From NCBI GenBank assembly GCA_010015655.1, contig ML976670.1, positions 963,228-1,027,227 on the forward strand: a DNA stretch of 64,000 nt, given 5' to 3'. Positions 24,500 through 35,519 of the stretch are shown here, piece after piece; the first letter of the stretch is position 1; every line of letters starts with the position of its first letter. The position numbers and the translations under genes were made by a program. Source of the DNA: Bimuria novae-zelandiae CBS 107.79 (lineage: Eukaryota > Ascomycota > Dothideomycetes > Pleosporales > Didymosphaeriaceae). The notes beneath the pieces were generated by a model. That model did no database searches. It was not told the origin of the DNA and worked only from the letters and a program-made list of their open reading frames with translations.

Positions 24500-27400
24500 C
24501 TATTAATCACGATATTACTTAGCGACCAAGGAGTCACACGCGTGACTATTATACTAGATAGACTAGCAGATTAGGAGTCCTAGTTCTAGCTATAACGAGA
24601 GAAGGCTGTCGTAAACAGTATCTAGAAATACTATAATATCTTAAAGCTAAAGGATAAGCTACTAAAGCTCACTAAGCCCACAAAACTATTGCCCAGCGCT
24701 ATTAAGGCTAGAGTAACCGCGATTAGCCAGCTAGATGCAGGCTAGTAGGTAATATACAGTAATCTCCTTTAGGACTAGAGATACGAAAGAACGGAATATA
24801 TAAACCTAAAGCGGAGAGAAGGCGAGCTTCTTATAAAAATTAGCCGCACTATCGCGACTCGCCACCTCTACCTAATTAATAGAAAAGACAACGTCTATAA
24901 TTAATTAATTACGCTTAAGCAGCAGCTTGCACTAACCATAGCTATATATAGTAAAGAGCTAGTAACTAAATACCGCGCTCTATAGGAGAAGCCTTAAAGC
25001 TGCAACCTTAAACAATAGCTTAATAACTAGATTTACATTACAAATTAATGCAGGGAGGCAGACCTTCCTGAGATAACGGGCTATTAAGCCTAAGACAATT
25101 TTCTAGTAGTTATTAGAATAATTACTCCTAAGTAGGCCGCTGCATCACACCACGACCTTATTCTAAAAGAAACTATTAGGACAACAGATAAGATTTAATC
25201 TCTAGCGGACTATATTGCCCAATTTAGGATGTATTATCGACGAATCGGACTTACTACGGCTTCACCCGGAACGTTTGCTACACTAGGCGTTTTAGCACAA
25301 TAAAGCCAAGAACAGAAAGAACGATCGCCAAAGGGAAAACCAGAGTATATCTATAGAAGCCGACACTGGTACAAGGACTGCTGGTACCTAGTCCCAGACC
25401 ATCCGAAGAGACTAAAGAACTTCCGACTAGTACAGGCCACGCAAGCCAAGGTTATGGAGGCCTTAAAGGACCTAGAGCAGGTTAAGAAAATTAGTAATAT
25501 CCTTGTAAGAGATAGGATAAGCTTAAAGAAGGCAGACAAGCTAATAAAGCTTAATAACAAAAAGACGTTAATTAGTTATAATTAGAGGTTTATAGCGCAC
25601 AGCTCATTCTCTGTTATATAGCTATAACAGGTGTAGCAGAAAGCGCTACCTATAATTATTAACTAATAGATCCTAGACCCTAGTTCCAACATTTATGTCT
25701 ATAACTTAACCCGTTTCGGATAGACGGAGACGCGTAAGGCAGAACTAGAGGATATTCTCTTTACAAGAGGATTAATAGTACCTATATAAGCTTAGGGAAA
25801 AGTTACTTTTAATATAAACTTGCCTTATAACATATGTTAGATCTAACTTATAGATATTGCTCTTATAGAAGGTTTCTTCACGAACGTTGTAAGCCTCTTA
25901 AGATGCCAAGCAATAGGTGTGTAGTTTAACTTAGGACAAGATATGATATATTAGCATTATCCGTTAAATGTCATTTGCTCGCTACAACACAAGGACGGCC
26001 ACTAGATCATCGATGCCAAGGACAACAATCAACCAACGCTAAGTAGTTTTGCCACAGCGCTTCGGAGAGCATACAAGGCCTCGAGAGAAGATCGACGCCC
26101 AATTACAGCATTTTACATTAAAGCTTATAAGTTATTTGCTTATGCAAGCAAGGAAGCAATTAATCATGTAAATAAGAACGTAAGAGGGATAGCTCTAGAC
26201 CTAGATACCCAAGCACCTCGATTACGAGAATGCGACACATGCATTAAAGCGAAATTGGCAGCTTAAGTAAGCAGACACTAGCCCGAAGAACAGGCTATAA
26301 GGCTATTCTATTGCATTATAATCGATCTTATACAGCTTATCCCTACAGGGGAGACCTACTATAACGGAGACCGATACTTGCTACACGCCGTGTGCGAGTA
26401 TTTAAAGTGGCATAAAGTAACTACACTTATAGATAAGACACTGGACTCGGTAGTGCCAGCGCTAAAAGCATTAATTAACAAGATCTAGCGTTAGTATGGG
26501 TACATTATAGTTATACTTAAGATTAATGGTAAGCGGGGCTATGGCCTTAAGCTCTATAATATTGTGAAGCAAGCAGGCTTTAAGATTAAGTTATAAGCTC
26601 TAGATACTACTAAGTAGCTTAGCGTAGTAGAAAAAGCAGGACATGTTATTATTATAAAAGTAAGAGTGCTTCGAATTTAAGCAGGACTACTAAAGTTACT
26701 ATTAAATAAACTAGCTATTACTGCCACTCGAATCGCCAATGTCACACCAACAAAAGCTATTAATTAGAAAACGCCCTATAAGCTTATTTACGGCAAGCAG
26801 CCTTTAGTTGCTTATTTTACTCTGATTAGATGCAAAGCTTATATTCTTAACAAAAAGCTAAAGAAGGCTAATAAGCTTAAATCTCGCACTTTTATTAGAT
26901 ACTTGGTTAGATACGACTCTACTAACATTTTTCGCATTTAGCTACCTAAAAAGGACTAGGTAATTCGCGTACAAGACGTGATTTTCAAGCGCGAAAGTCG
27001 TTTTAGTGATAACTTAGAAAGGGAGGCTGTGACACAGGAAGAAATTAAGGTCTTGGATATACCTTACTCCTAAGACACACAGGCCACTCTAACCAATCTA
27101 ATTGAGCCGATGCAGTCACGGCTTCACACTATACCTAATCGAAACAAGGAGGATGACCCTTATATGGCCTATCTACCGACGCCGGAGCCATTAATTCGTG
27201 GCAACACAGCGCCGCCTTAGCAGGAGGAAGGCGAGGATATCTTTAACACAGGCGCGCAGAATGCGCAGGATGACCAGCAAACTATAGAAGAGCAGAACAC
27301 CGAATAATAATTGTAGGAGCAATTGCTCTAAGAGATGCAGTCTCAAGAAGACATACAGTCTAATTAAGAAGAAGATGGCCTAATAATACATGTTAGAGTA

Positions 27401-29420
27401 CTGTAGCAGGAGAATGTTACTAGTTAAGGACAAGGGCCACTTATGCCGATTGCATCAGACTACTAAAGCCAGCCTCAAAAAGCACCTTCCACCCTACCCA
27501 AAGGATGGGCGAGTTCAGACGAATATGTTCCAGATCGACGGAGAAACAACGCACCCAGAATGGCTAATCCCGAGGTTAGAAGCAGCAGCAACATTATAGC
27601 GGGTAAACAAGCAAGGAAGCAACCAAATTAGGCCTTTACTACATACTATACAGCTTTTGTAGCCGCAATAAATCCGACAGCCCTAGTAAAGCTAGCTAGA
27701 GAACTACCAAAGATAAGGCTTTATCGCGATTAGCTACCGCCACCGCCTAAGCGCTAAAAAGACCTTAAGAATTATCTATTCAGCGCAGAGTTTACCTAGG
27801 CAGTTCGAGCAGAGTTTAAGAGCTGCTAAAAAAAGCACTATTTTAAGCGCACTAAGGCAACATTAGCTATAGCAGATACTAAGATACTGCCCCTAATATA
27901 GGTCTTCACGTACAAGTTTGATAAAGACAGATATCTATACAAGTTTAAGGCACGACTCTGCGTACGAGGGGACTTACAAGACACGTAAGGAGACACGTAT
28001 ACTGCAACACTTGCTATAAAAGTATTTCGAGCACTTATCGCTTTAGTAGCAGCCTTCGGCCTGCTAATATTTTAGTTTAACATATTAAACACCTTTCTTA
28101 ACGCTTGACTACCGCGAAAGATGTACTGCCGTACCCTAGAAGGATTTATAGACACATTTGGTAAGCTTCTTAAGCTGTAACGAGCACTCTACGGCCTTAA
28201 GGAAGCACTGTTGCTTTAGTACTAAGAGCTATTATTAACCTTAAAGAAGCTCGGCCTAAAGCTAGTATTAGGAGTTCCATATTTGTTCACGAACAAGCAG
28301 TTAATCGTATTCTTTTATATTGACGATATTGTCGTCCTCGTATATCTACTTAATATAAGCGCCTACTAAGCATTTAAGCAATAGCTGCTTATCACATATA
28401 ACATTCGCGAGCTAGGAGAGCTTAAGTAGTTCCTAGGGATTCGAGTCATTTAAGAAGAGCTCACAAGATCTATTTACTTAATCCAGGACTTATTTATCAA
28501 TAAGATCGCAACAAAGTTTGACCTTAAGCTTAATAGACAATATCTAGACGTACTATTAAAGGAAAATAACCTTACGCCTTTAACAGAGGAACTAAGCGCA
28601 GCACGAATATATAAATATTAGTAATTAGTTAGCTTACTAGCATATATCTTAACCTTAACGCGCCTAGACGTTGCGCAAGCACACTTAATACTAGCACGTT
28701 ATCTTTAGAATCTAGGTTAGAAGCATATGCATGCAGCGTAGCATGTTTAGTAATACCTTATTAGTATAAAGAACCTTGCTATTCGTGCATTAGCAGATAT
28801 ACAAGGCGGAATTACAAGTATCTTAACACTAGAATTAGCTTAGCAAGAACTAGAACCGTTGTTCTATAGCGCATCAGATGTGGCCTTTATAGATAAGCCA
28901 CACACTCATCGAAGTTCCCAAGGCTATCTTTTCAAGCTTTACGGCCTACCTATTAATTAGAAAGCGATAATTTAACGATTAGTTACAAAATTAACTACTA
29001 AGGCTAAGCTACTATCTCTATTACTAGCAAGAGGAGAGATAGAGTAGTGGCAACGCTTCTTTTAGGCAATTTAATTCGACCTAGAGTTTATACTATCTCT
29101 CTAGTGTAATAACCAGCAAACTGTCTTAATTGCAACTAAGACAGCTAATAAGCTTTAGACAAAGCTCAAGCACGTAGACGTGCACCACCACTAGATACGT
29201 CAGGAAGTATCAGAAGGCAGATTGCAGATTAAATGGAAGCCTACCGCAGAAATACCAGCCAACGGCCTCACAAAGATCTTTCCACGCCAAAAGCACGCCA
29301 GCTTTGTACGCCAGCTAGGACTCAGCGATATTTTAGCATTACTAGAGCCTCGAATAGACTTAGAGGATATTATACCAAACGAGCTTAGAGGGTGGTACTA
29401 GAGGAACACACGCAGAGATT
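24500..29420 (+). pseudogene. Copia-B gag-pol, RIP-damaged but readable
   Basis: Plus-strand polyprotein: gag (about 24,500-25,560); gag-pre-integrase (RECDTCIKAKLA near 26,226); integrase core (about 26,310-26,900) ending with the TFIRYLVRYDSTNIFRI block near 26,890; RT with KARLCVRGDLQDT near 27,945, RALYGLKEA near 28,180 and the catalytic FFYIDDIVVLVY near 28,310; and RNase H near 28,860-29,250 with the DVHHH and GLTK-type ending. Stops are mostly TAG/TAA at Gln codons and two open stretches remain, so the protein is inactive but the domain order is complete. Confidence 0.9.
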
Positions 29421-29486
29421 ACTAAGAGCTTAGAGTTACTCCTTTTTTAGCTTTTGTTTCTACAATTCACTTAAGCTAGGGGGGTG

Positions 29487-29640
29487 TGTTAGCCAACATT
29501 ACAACTCGACTATGTCGTCACACAGTCATGTGACCCTGCTGATCTAGAATCTTCTAGATACTCCACTTTATGTATATAACCACTCTGACTTTACTAGATA
29601 GTAATTAACCCAGTTCGCCTCCTGCTGTAGTACGCACACA
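29487..29640 (+). repeat. Copia-B 3' LTR
   Basis: 154-bp partner of 24,184-24,337, preceded by the polypurine tract and followed by the TSD copy CCTGA. Confidence 0.93.
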
Positions 29641-29645
29641 CCTGA

Positions 29646-30433
29646 ATTTCGTGCATAATAAAGGACTTGTCAATTCCCTTAATTACGCGGAGAAAGTCCT
29701 GCTGTGCGCGATAGTCCTGGACCTTGGGTAGCTTTAGTTTAATTATATCACGAAGGATAGTGATATAGCTCTCGTACTAAGCATCTATTTTTTGTTATTA
29801 TAGAACCTTCTTAATCTTGTTATACTGCTTAAGCAACTTATACTTGCGCTCTGCTACTAATATATAGAATATCTTCTTAAGTTATGTAAGCTATTCATAC
29901 GGTGTTTTAGCATCCTTAATAACTAGGATATGCCTGCTAGCGATTATCCTTATAATCTCTTGTATTAAGTTATTAAGAGCGTTCTCCTTCTTCTACCAGG
30001 CTACCAGCTTTATTGCGTAGAACCTATGCCAGAAGGTGTAGTCCTCTCGTTTAGGTCTTGTAAATTCGTTAGGTTTAATATCATTGTCGCCCTGGACAAT
30101 GCTTAAATTCTCGTCGGGTGTGACCTTTTTAAATAAGCGTAGTAGCCGCTCCTTAGGTTTTTTACCGTAGATCTTCTTGACAGTATCTACTACCAAATCT
30201 GGGTTGCAATAATCCCAGATCTTATATGCCTCAGCGGTCCTCTTTCGTAGAAAGATCCACTTCGACTAATCGCTCAGCTTATTAAGGATAATTGTTTTCT
30301 TAACAATTAGCTCGTCCTCCTTATTGCTTATTATAACAAACTAGAGCTTATTAAGTTAATCTCTGTCGTGGAAAGCGTGTGCGTAGTAAGTAGGTGAACT
30401 ATAGTTAGATTAAGCGTAGGCTGGGCTCATAAC
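29646..30433 (-). pseudogene. Copia-A gag, RIP-damaged
   Basis: The first coding part of Copia-A, next to its 5' LTR at 30,434. A 67-codon open stretch remains on the minus strand (30,196-29,993), rich in Lys/Arg and containing KKIYGKKPKERLLRLFKK. The region has no enzyme motif, as expected for gag. Copia-B interrupts it at 29,641-29,645. Confidence 0.7.
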
Positions 30434-30585
30434 TATAAGGGATAGGTAGGGTAGCAAGTAAGAATAAGTAACTAAGTTAATTATAATAAGCTAAACAGAG
30501 AAACTGCTTAAGTAGCAGAATCATAATTAGCAACTAGTCTACATCAGGTTGGTGATATCATGTGATATCGTATTTCACTCTAACA
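30434..30585 (-). repeat. Copia-A LTR (right, 5' LTR of the element)
   Basis: 152 bp. The terminal TG has become TA at 30,434-30,435. It is followed by the TSD copy TAAAG at 30,586-30,590. Confidence 0.92.
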
Positions 30586-30590
30586 TAAAG

Positions 30591-32110
30591 CTACTAGCAT
30601 TACTAGTACTAAGAAATAAAGATCCCTATAACTTAATTTTAGTTATAATCTATTAACTGTTAGGATCTGAACATGTATGGAACGCGGAGGACCAACGGGC
30701 CTCAGTGGAAGTAACACTCGGCGGGGTCGCGTAACCAAGGTCACGTGATGTACCATCCAGCCAAGACATACTATCCTGTCAAGATTATAGAAGGTGTACC
30801 ATCCACGGACGGCGCGACCATCTATCGGAATCTAGGGATGGTAGAAAGAGAGATAGACGGTAAGGTTTACCCCTTTTATATATAAACCTATACGAATACC
30901 CTTAAGGCATTCGTGTTTAACCTGTTTATTAATCTATTGTTTGGATCTGAATAAGCAACCTTGTTAATTTAATTATGCTATACACACCTTTAATACTAAC
31001 GCCCTTAGTAACAGGCGTAAGCTATCACTACAACCCTTTCCTGTCCTACCAGTACTCCTGCCCGAGAACCAACCTTAGCCCCTTAGAGAATAGCTACCTC
31101 TTTGGGAGTTTAACATTAACTTACTAAAGAGTTAAGGTTTATGCTAATTAAGGAAGCTATATTAGCAAAAGAACTAGCCTATATAGTAAAATAAGAACTA
31201 ATATTATAAGTTAAATAACCTAATAAGTTTATTACAGACAAGGCCAAGATATTTACATTATTATATTAGACCACGTACATAGCTAAATTAGGGATTAAGT
31301 ATAAGCTCACGACAAGCTTTTATTCTAAAATAAATAGCTAAATAGAACAAACAAACTAAACGCTAGAATAATATTTTTTAGATATATATAAATAAGCTTT
31401 AAGATAATTAGGTTAAGCTATTACTAATAGCTTAACTAGCATACAACAGCGCAAGATCGGCGACTATAGGGTACTTGCCATACTATGCCAACCACGGATG
31501 TGAGCCAACGACTCACTAGGATCCATTAGATATCTAGAGCATTACGAAGGACGCAGCTAACAAAGCCAAACTTATACAGGATTTATATAAAACACTATAT
31601 AAGAATATCGCGCGGCGTAATAAATAAATAGCGTAATAGGTAAATAAAAAAAGAATTATAAGACTAACTTTTAAAGAGGGGGATAGAGTCCTCCTCTTGT
31701 AAAAAAAACTTTAAAACTACAAGACTAAGTAAGAAACTAGATAACCTTTAAAAAAGACTATTTAAAGTTTAAGAGGTTAGAGGACTAGTAAATTTAAACT
31801 ATAATTACTTATAGATACACGTATCTACCTAGTCTTCTATAAGTTATTATTAGAACTAGCACCACCAACCGCCAAGCTAAAAATATAACTTAAACTTAAA
31901 AATAAGAAGTATAAGGTTAAGGCAATTAGGAATCTATAAAAAATTAAATCTTAGTACAAGTACTTAGTAAAATAGGAAGGATAGCTAGGGAGCTATAATA
32001 TATAAAAACTAGTAAGGAACCTTACTAATTATAAAAAGGTCTTAGAGAAGTTCTACTAGAAGCATCTAAAAAAGCTAAGGCTAAGAGTTTAAGGTTATTA
32101 GAATTAAAAG
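30591..32110 (+). pseudogene. Gypsy-1 pol, 3' part: integrase core and chromodomain
   Basis: Continues the reading broken at 16,192. The integrase resumes immediately, is cut again by LTR1 copy c (30,658-31,115), and then shows the catalytic-core block (TDKAKIFTLL near 31,236) and the QTNQTLEQYFLDIYKQALR stretch near 31,345 that surrounds the catalytic Glu. Near 31,917-32,075 the translation (SQYKYLVK.EGW.GS...) matches a chromodomain followed by a basic tail. Chromodomains target chromoviruses to heterochromatin. Stops throughout. Confidence 0.88.
30658..31115 (+). repeat. Solo LTR, family LTR1 (copy c), inside Gypsy-1 integrase
   Basis: A 458-bp unit (TGTTAGGATC to TTTAACA) with the perfect TSD TTAAC (30,653-30,657 and 31,116-31,120). 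It lies only 73 bp from the edge of Copia-A, so two elements chose nearly the same spot in Gypsy-1. Confidence 0.93.
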
Positions 32111-32642
32111 GTAAAGGATAGATAGACTAGTCTAAGGTAAAAAAGCTAGGCATAAGACCCCCTTTTAGTTAAGTAATATCCTAGCTTAATAATTCTATCC
32201 TTTTAAGATATTTAATCTCCTTAATAAATTTTATTAAGTTAGTAAAGAGCTTTCCCTTACGCTTCTTAAGTAAACGCTTTTACTTTAGTAATTTTTTTTT
32301 TATTATAAGTAGCTTAAAAGGTAGCTATAGCTACTTTTTTCTTAATTACTATTACCTCCTCTAGGCGCTTAAGCCTATCTACCTTAAAATTAATTAAGGA
32401 AAAATTTAAAACTATAGGTTCTACTAGCTTATACTTCGCAACGCTATTCTTATAATAGTTACTATACTATATCTTAAGAGAGAATAGCTTATAGGTTAAG
32501 CCTTTCTTCGCGTAGTATTTATAAGATACTATAGCAATCTAACTAATTAAATTTATTTAATCTCTAATAAAATAATAATAAAGAATACTTTAAGAGAATA
32601 TTAGCTACTGCATAAGGACATGCAAAGGAAGGAGGAGGATAG

Positions 32643-33023
32643 TATTACGATCTAGAACTCGATGGTGGGACGAAGAGCCTTATAACGGCATCCAGACCCC
32701 ACCTTAGGATTACGTAACGTCCCAGGAAATCCCATGGGATCCCACGGCGCCAGGATATGGGACATCGTGGGATTCTATAGGACAAGGAGGATATATATAC
32801 AGGATAGTTTTCCTTTATTATGCTCCTTATAGTTAACTTATATATTTTTTATGCGAGTACGTTCTCCTATATAGACTAATAGTTATCTTATTTATTATAA
32901 GATTAGATTGTCTAGCCACGCGCTAAGTGTCGTATTAACTTATACTACTAAATAACTTATAAAGCACCACGATACCTTACTGCCCTAACCTGGATCGGAA
33001 CAAGGTATGAGAGCCTCATAACA
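32643..33023 (+). repeat. Gypsy-1 3' LTR
   Basis: 381 bp from TATTACGATC (TG to TA at the end) to CATAACA, followed by TSD CCTTA. It lacks the 67-bp tandem segment of the 5' LTR. Confidence 0.9.
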
Positions 33024-33028
33024 CCTTA

Positions 33029-33718
33029 CCTTACTTAGACTAATAAGAAGCGCGTTGCAATAGGATATATAGCTAGCTAAGTATAACTAAGTAGCTATTA
33101 AGGCGGAGATATATCGAGTTGCTAAACTGTTATAATTAAATTTAATTATAAAAGACTTTTTAGTAGCTGTAAATAAAGTTGCTCCTATATAGTCTATAAA
33201 TTTTTAAGATAATAGTTAATTTATAGCTAGCATAAGCCAGAAGGACATAATAAAACGCTTTTAAGAATATATAATAATAAACTATCCCTTTAGATTAGGG
33301 AAATATAAAGCGGTCTTTATGTCTAATAATATTAAACTACTCTTATTTTTAATTACTATCTAATGTAATAACAAACGAACTATTTAACTAGTAACTAAAA
33401 AGATATCTAAGCTCTAGACCAAACTGTAATACGTCGATATTTATAATTACTAGCCAAGACAGAAAGTCTCTACTAAAACGATGAAGGTAAAGTACGTATA
33501 ATTAGTAGATATAATTACTAACGGCTTTATAAAGGTCTTCTTAGTTAACAAGTAAGAAAAATTCCTAACTTAACTTAGACTAGTACAAGTAAAGAAATTT
33601 AAGATAATAAACGAAGTACCTCTTAAGGAGATTTAGAAATAACTTAAAGACTTTAAGCTTGTATAATAAGGAACTATAATATAATTTAGCTTATAATAAT
33701 TTCTAAGCTAAGGGGGTG
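33029..33718 (+). pseudogene. Copia-C pol remnant (RNase H end)
   Basis: Right-hand interior of Copia-C after the Gypsy-1 TSD. Near 33,360-33,545 the translation keeps the copia RNase H pattern (CNNKRTI, YVDIYNY, then VKYVQLVDIITNGFIKVF) just before the polypurine tract. Many stops. Confidence 0.75.
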
Positions 33719-33896
33719 TGTTAGATAGAACGAGTGTGTTAAGGTTAGATCTATATAATTAAGCAGGGACTATAGCACTTATCACGCTTATCGCACTAGC
33801 CTAGGGGTTAAAACTAACTAAATAGAGTTAACAGCAGATAATACACGATTATTACCTTATATTATACCTTATCGCATCCAAGCAGCTCATATAACA
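33719..33896 (+). repeat. Copia-C right LTR
   Basis: 178 bp from TGTTAGATAGAAC to TATAACA; partner of 10,181-10,361. Confidence 0.85.
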
Positions 33897-35355
33897 TAAG
33901 GATTAATGTAGTAAGTAATTACTATATAGGACGGTCTAACTTATATAGTATAATTAAGCTATTTATTAAGCTCTAATCTAAGATATTAAAAAAAAGCTTA
34001 TTAGGCTAAATAAGCTAAACCTTATAACTCTAAAACAAGTCTCAAGCCAAGCCGAAGGCCACGGCTTTTTTGGCTTAATTGTTGGCATTTCAGATTGTTG
34101 CCACTATCCGGAGTACCAAACTAGTTTAGTAATAATACTATTCTATTTTTAAAAAAGTAAAGTTTTATGCTTTATAAATCTTTAATTAAATAAGGTAGTA
34201 TTTAAGTGAGAAATAAATAGTAAGAATTGGTATATATCGAGAAAAAATGCTAAGTTCTATTATGTATTTAAAAAAAGTTATTTTATACGTTAAACAAAAA
34301 GTTATAGGTATTTATATGGGGGTTAAAGTTGACTTTTTAAATTACTAAATCACTATAGCTTTTTCTTGCTTACTAAGCAAAAGGTGGGTCTTTAAGTTTA
34401 ATATCCTAAATTTTCTCCTTTAAACTATATTTCATCCTTAACGATAAACTAAGAACTGACTAGGTTATAGACTTTTAAAATATACTACTTTTAAGAGTAC
34501 TCTTTTTTGTCACCCTACTGTATAATAGCTTTTCTATAAGAAGCTAGCGAAGGTCCTCCTTTAGATCTAGTAGATCTGTCTATCCTAGCTCCTCTTTATA
34601 GTCCTAAATTAGCTTTTTTATTTTATAGACACTAATATAGCTAATAATTATCTCTTTCTATCGCGAGTTAATTATAAATATAATAGCTCTTATTGTATTA
34701 ATCTTGAGGCCTACTTTTATCAAACTCTAATAAGAGATATGTTTATGTTGCATAGGCTACTATTATTATAGTAGTTTAGGCTAGTAGTAAAGCTACTCCT
34801 CTATTTAGCTAGGTTTTTTTAGTAGACGCGACGCTAAGGGGACTATAATAGTAAGTAATAGTTATACTATATAATAGCTACGTTTATAAGCTTATCGCGT
34901 TAGTTAGTGTCTACTTAATAGCTAGGATTAATATTTTTAGTAGTATCTTATATAGGGATAATACTCTCGCGCTTATAGTTAATCTAAATATTAGTGTTCT
35001 TGAGGAGCTTGCCGCCGATAATAAAGTTATAATAAACGTATATTATAAAGTATAAAGTAAATAGTAAAGCAATAGCTATTTTATACTAGATTAGCCTAGA
35101 AATACTTATCTATTTATCTATTTAGTTAACTATTATATCCTACTAAGGAGATAGCATATATATTCTTAATAGATACCTCAAGCTCTTTCTTAATTATATA
35201 AAGGTACTTAAGGTAGACTAGGATGTAGCTATCTGCGCTAGTATTAATACGACCCTTTAGTTTAATTATAATATTACTAGTTAAGATATAATAAGTATAA
35301 TAAAATCGTGTCTACTAAAAAGGATATTTTATATACTAATAGCACTATTACGCTT
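33897..35355. other. AT-rich RIP-degraded sequence, unclassified
   Basis: About 1.46 kb between Copia-C and Gypsy-2. It is AT-rich with stops in all frames and no domain I recognise. A short GC-richer palindromic block (34,044-34,076, AAGCCAA...TTGGCTT) stands out. It is probably more transposon debris. Confidence 0.5.
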
Positions 35356-35479
35356 TGTAAGGGGCTGGGTGCTCAAGGAGTCAAAGGTACTAGAAGAATA
35401 CTTACAAATTTAATAGAAAGTTTAAAGTTAAGCTTTAGGCATTAAACTTATATATCTAGGATTTGCATAACTTAGGGTT
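35356..35479 (-). repeat. Gypsy-2 LTR segment (left)
   Basis: Starts TGTAAGGGGCTGGGTGC. Homology to 51,864-51,986 ends at GGGTT, but this copy may continue to about 35,510, where a purine-type tract (AAAGAGAGG on the minus strand) suggests the LTR edge. Confidence 0.65.
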
Positions 35480-35519
35480 AAGAATCTAAAGTAATAACTA
35501 AGCATAGCCTATTATATAC

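Larger units (their letters stand above)
24184..29640 (+). mobile_element. Copia-B: structurally complete Ty1/copia element nested in Copia-A
   Basis: 5,457 bp with 154-bp LTRs (24,184-24,337 and 29,487-29,640). The flanking pentamers are CCTAA (24,179-24,183) and CCTGA (29,641-29,645), a TSD with one G-to-A change. A polypurine tract (AAGCTAGGGGGGTG) directly precedes the 3' LTR. The LTRs differ at about six positions, all transitions. It is among the youngest insertions in this nest, and its pol is less damaged than that of its host. Confidence 0.93.
16193..30585 (-). mobile_element. Copia-A: Ty1/copia element, minus strand, nested host of LINE and Copia-B
   Basis: The 152-bp LTRs (16,193-16,344 and 30,434-30,585) lie inside the perfect TSD TAAAG (16,188-16,192 and 30,586-30,590), within the Gypsy-1 integrase. 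The domain order read on the minus strand runs from right to left: gag (30,433-29,646), middle region (24,183-22,896), integrase, RT and RNase H (19,464-16,430). Removing the LINE and Copia-B leaves about 5.5 kb, a normal copia size. Every difference I see between the two LTRs is a transition. Confidence 0.92.
10825..33023 (+). mobile_element. Gypsy-1: Ty3/gypsy chromovirus, RIP-mutated, heavily nested
   Basis: The LTR pair is 10,825-11,735 and 32,643-33,023, bounded by the perfect 5-bp TSD CCTTA (10,820-10,824 and 33,024-33,028). A purine-rich tract (AAAGGAAGGAGGAGGATA, about 32,624-32,641) precedes the 3' LTR. The interior reads Gag, zinc knuckle, Cys-rich segment, protease, RT, RNase H, integrase and chromodomain, so it is a chromovirus. 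It is inserted in Copia-C. In turn it hosts two LTR1 solo LTRs and Copia-A. Confidence 0.93.
10181..33896 (+). mobile_element. Copia-C: oldest element of the large nest, internally deleted
   Basis: The outer pair of LTRs is at 10,181-10,361 and 33,719-33,896. A polypurine stretch (CTAAGGGGGTG) precedes the right LTR, which sets the plus orientation. After removing Gypsy-1 and its cargo, only about 1.15 kb of interior remains: a gag-like left part (10,362-10,824) and a right part (33,029-33,718) that reads as the end of a Ty1/copia RNase H. Most of pol is therefore missing, giving a deletion derivative. Flanking pentamers (AAACT, TAAGG) do not match, so either a boundary is wrong or the copy is recombinant. 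Confidence 0.75.
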
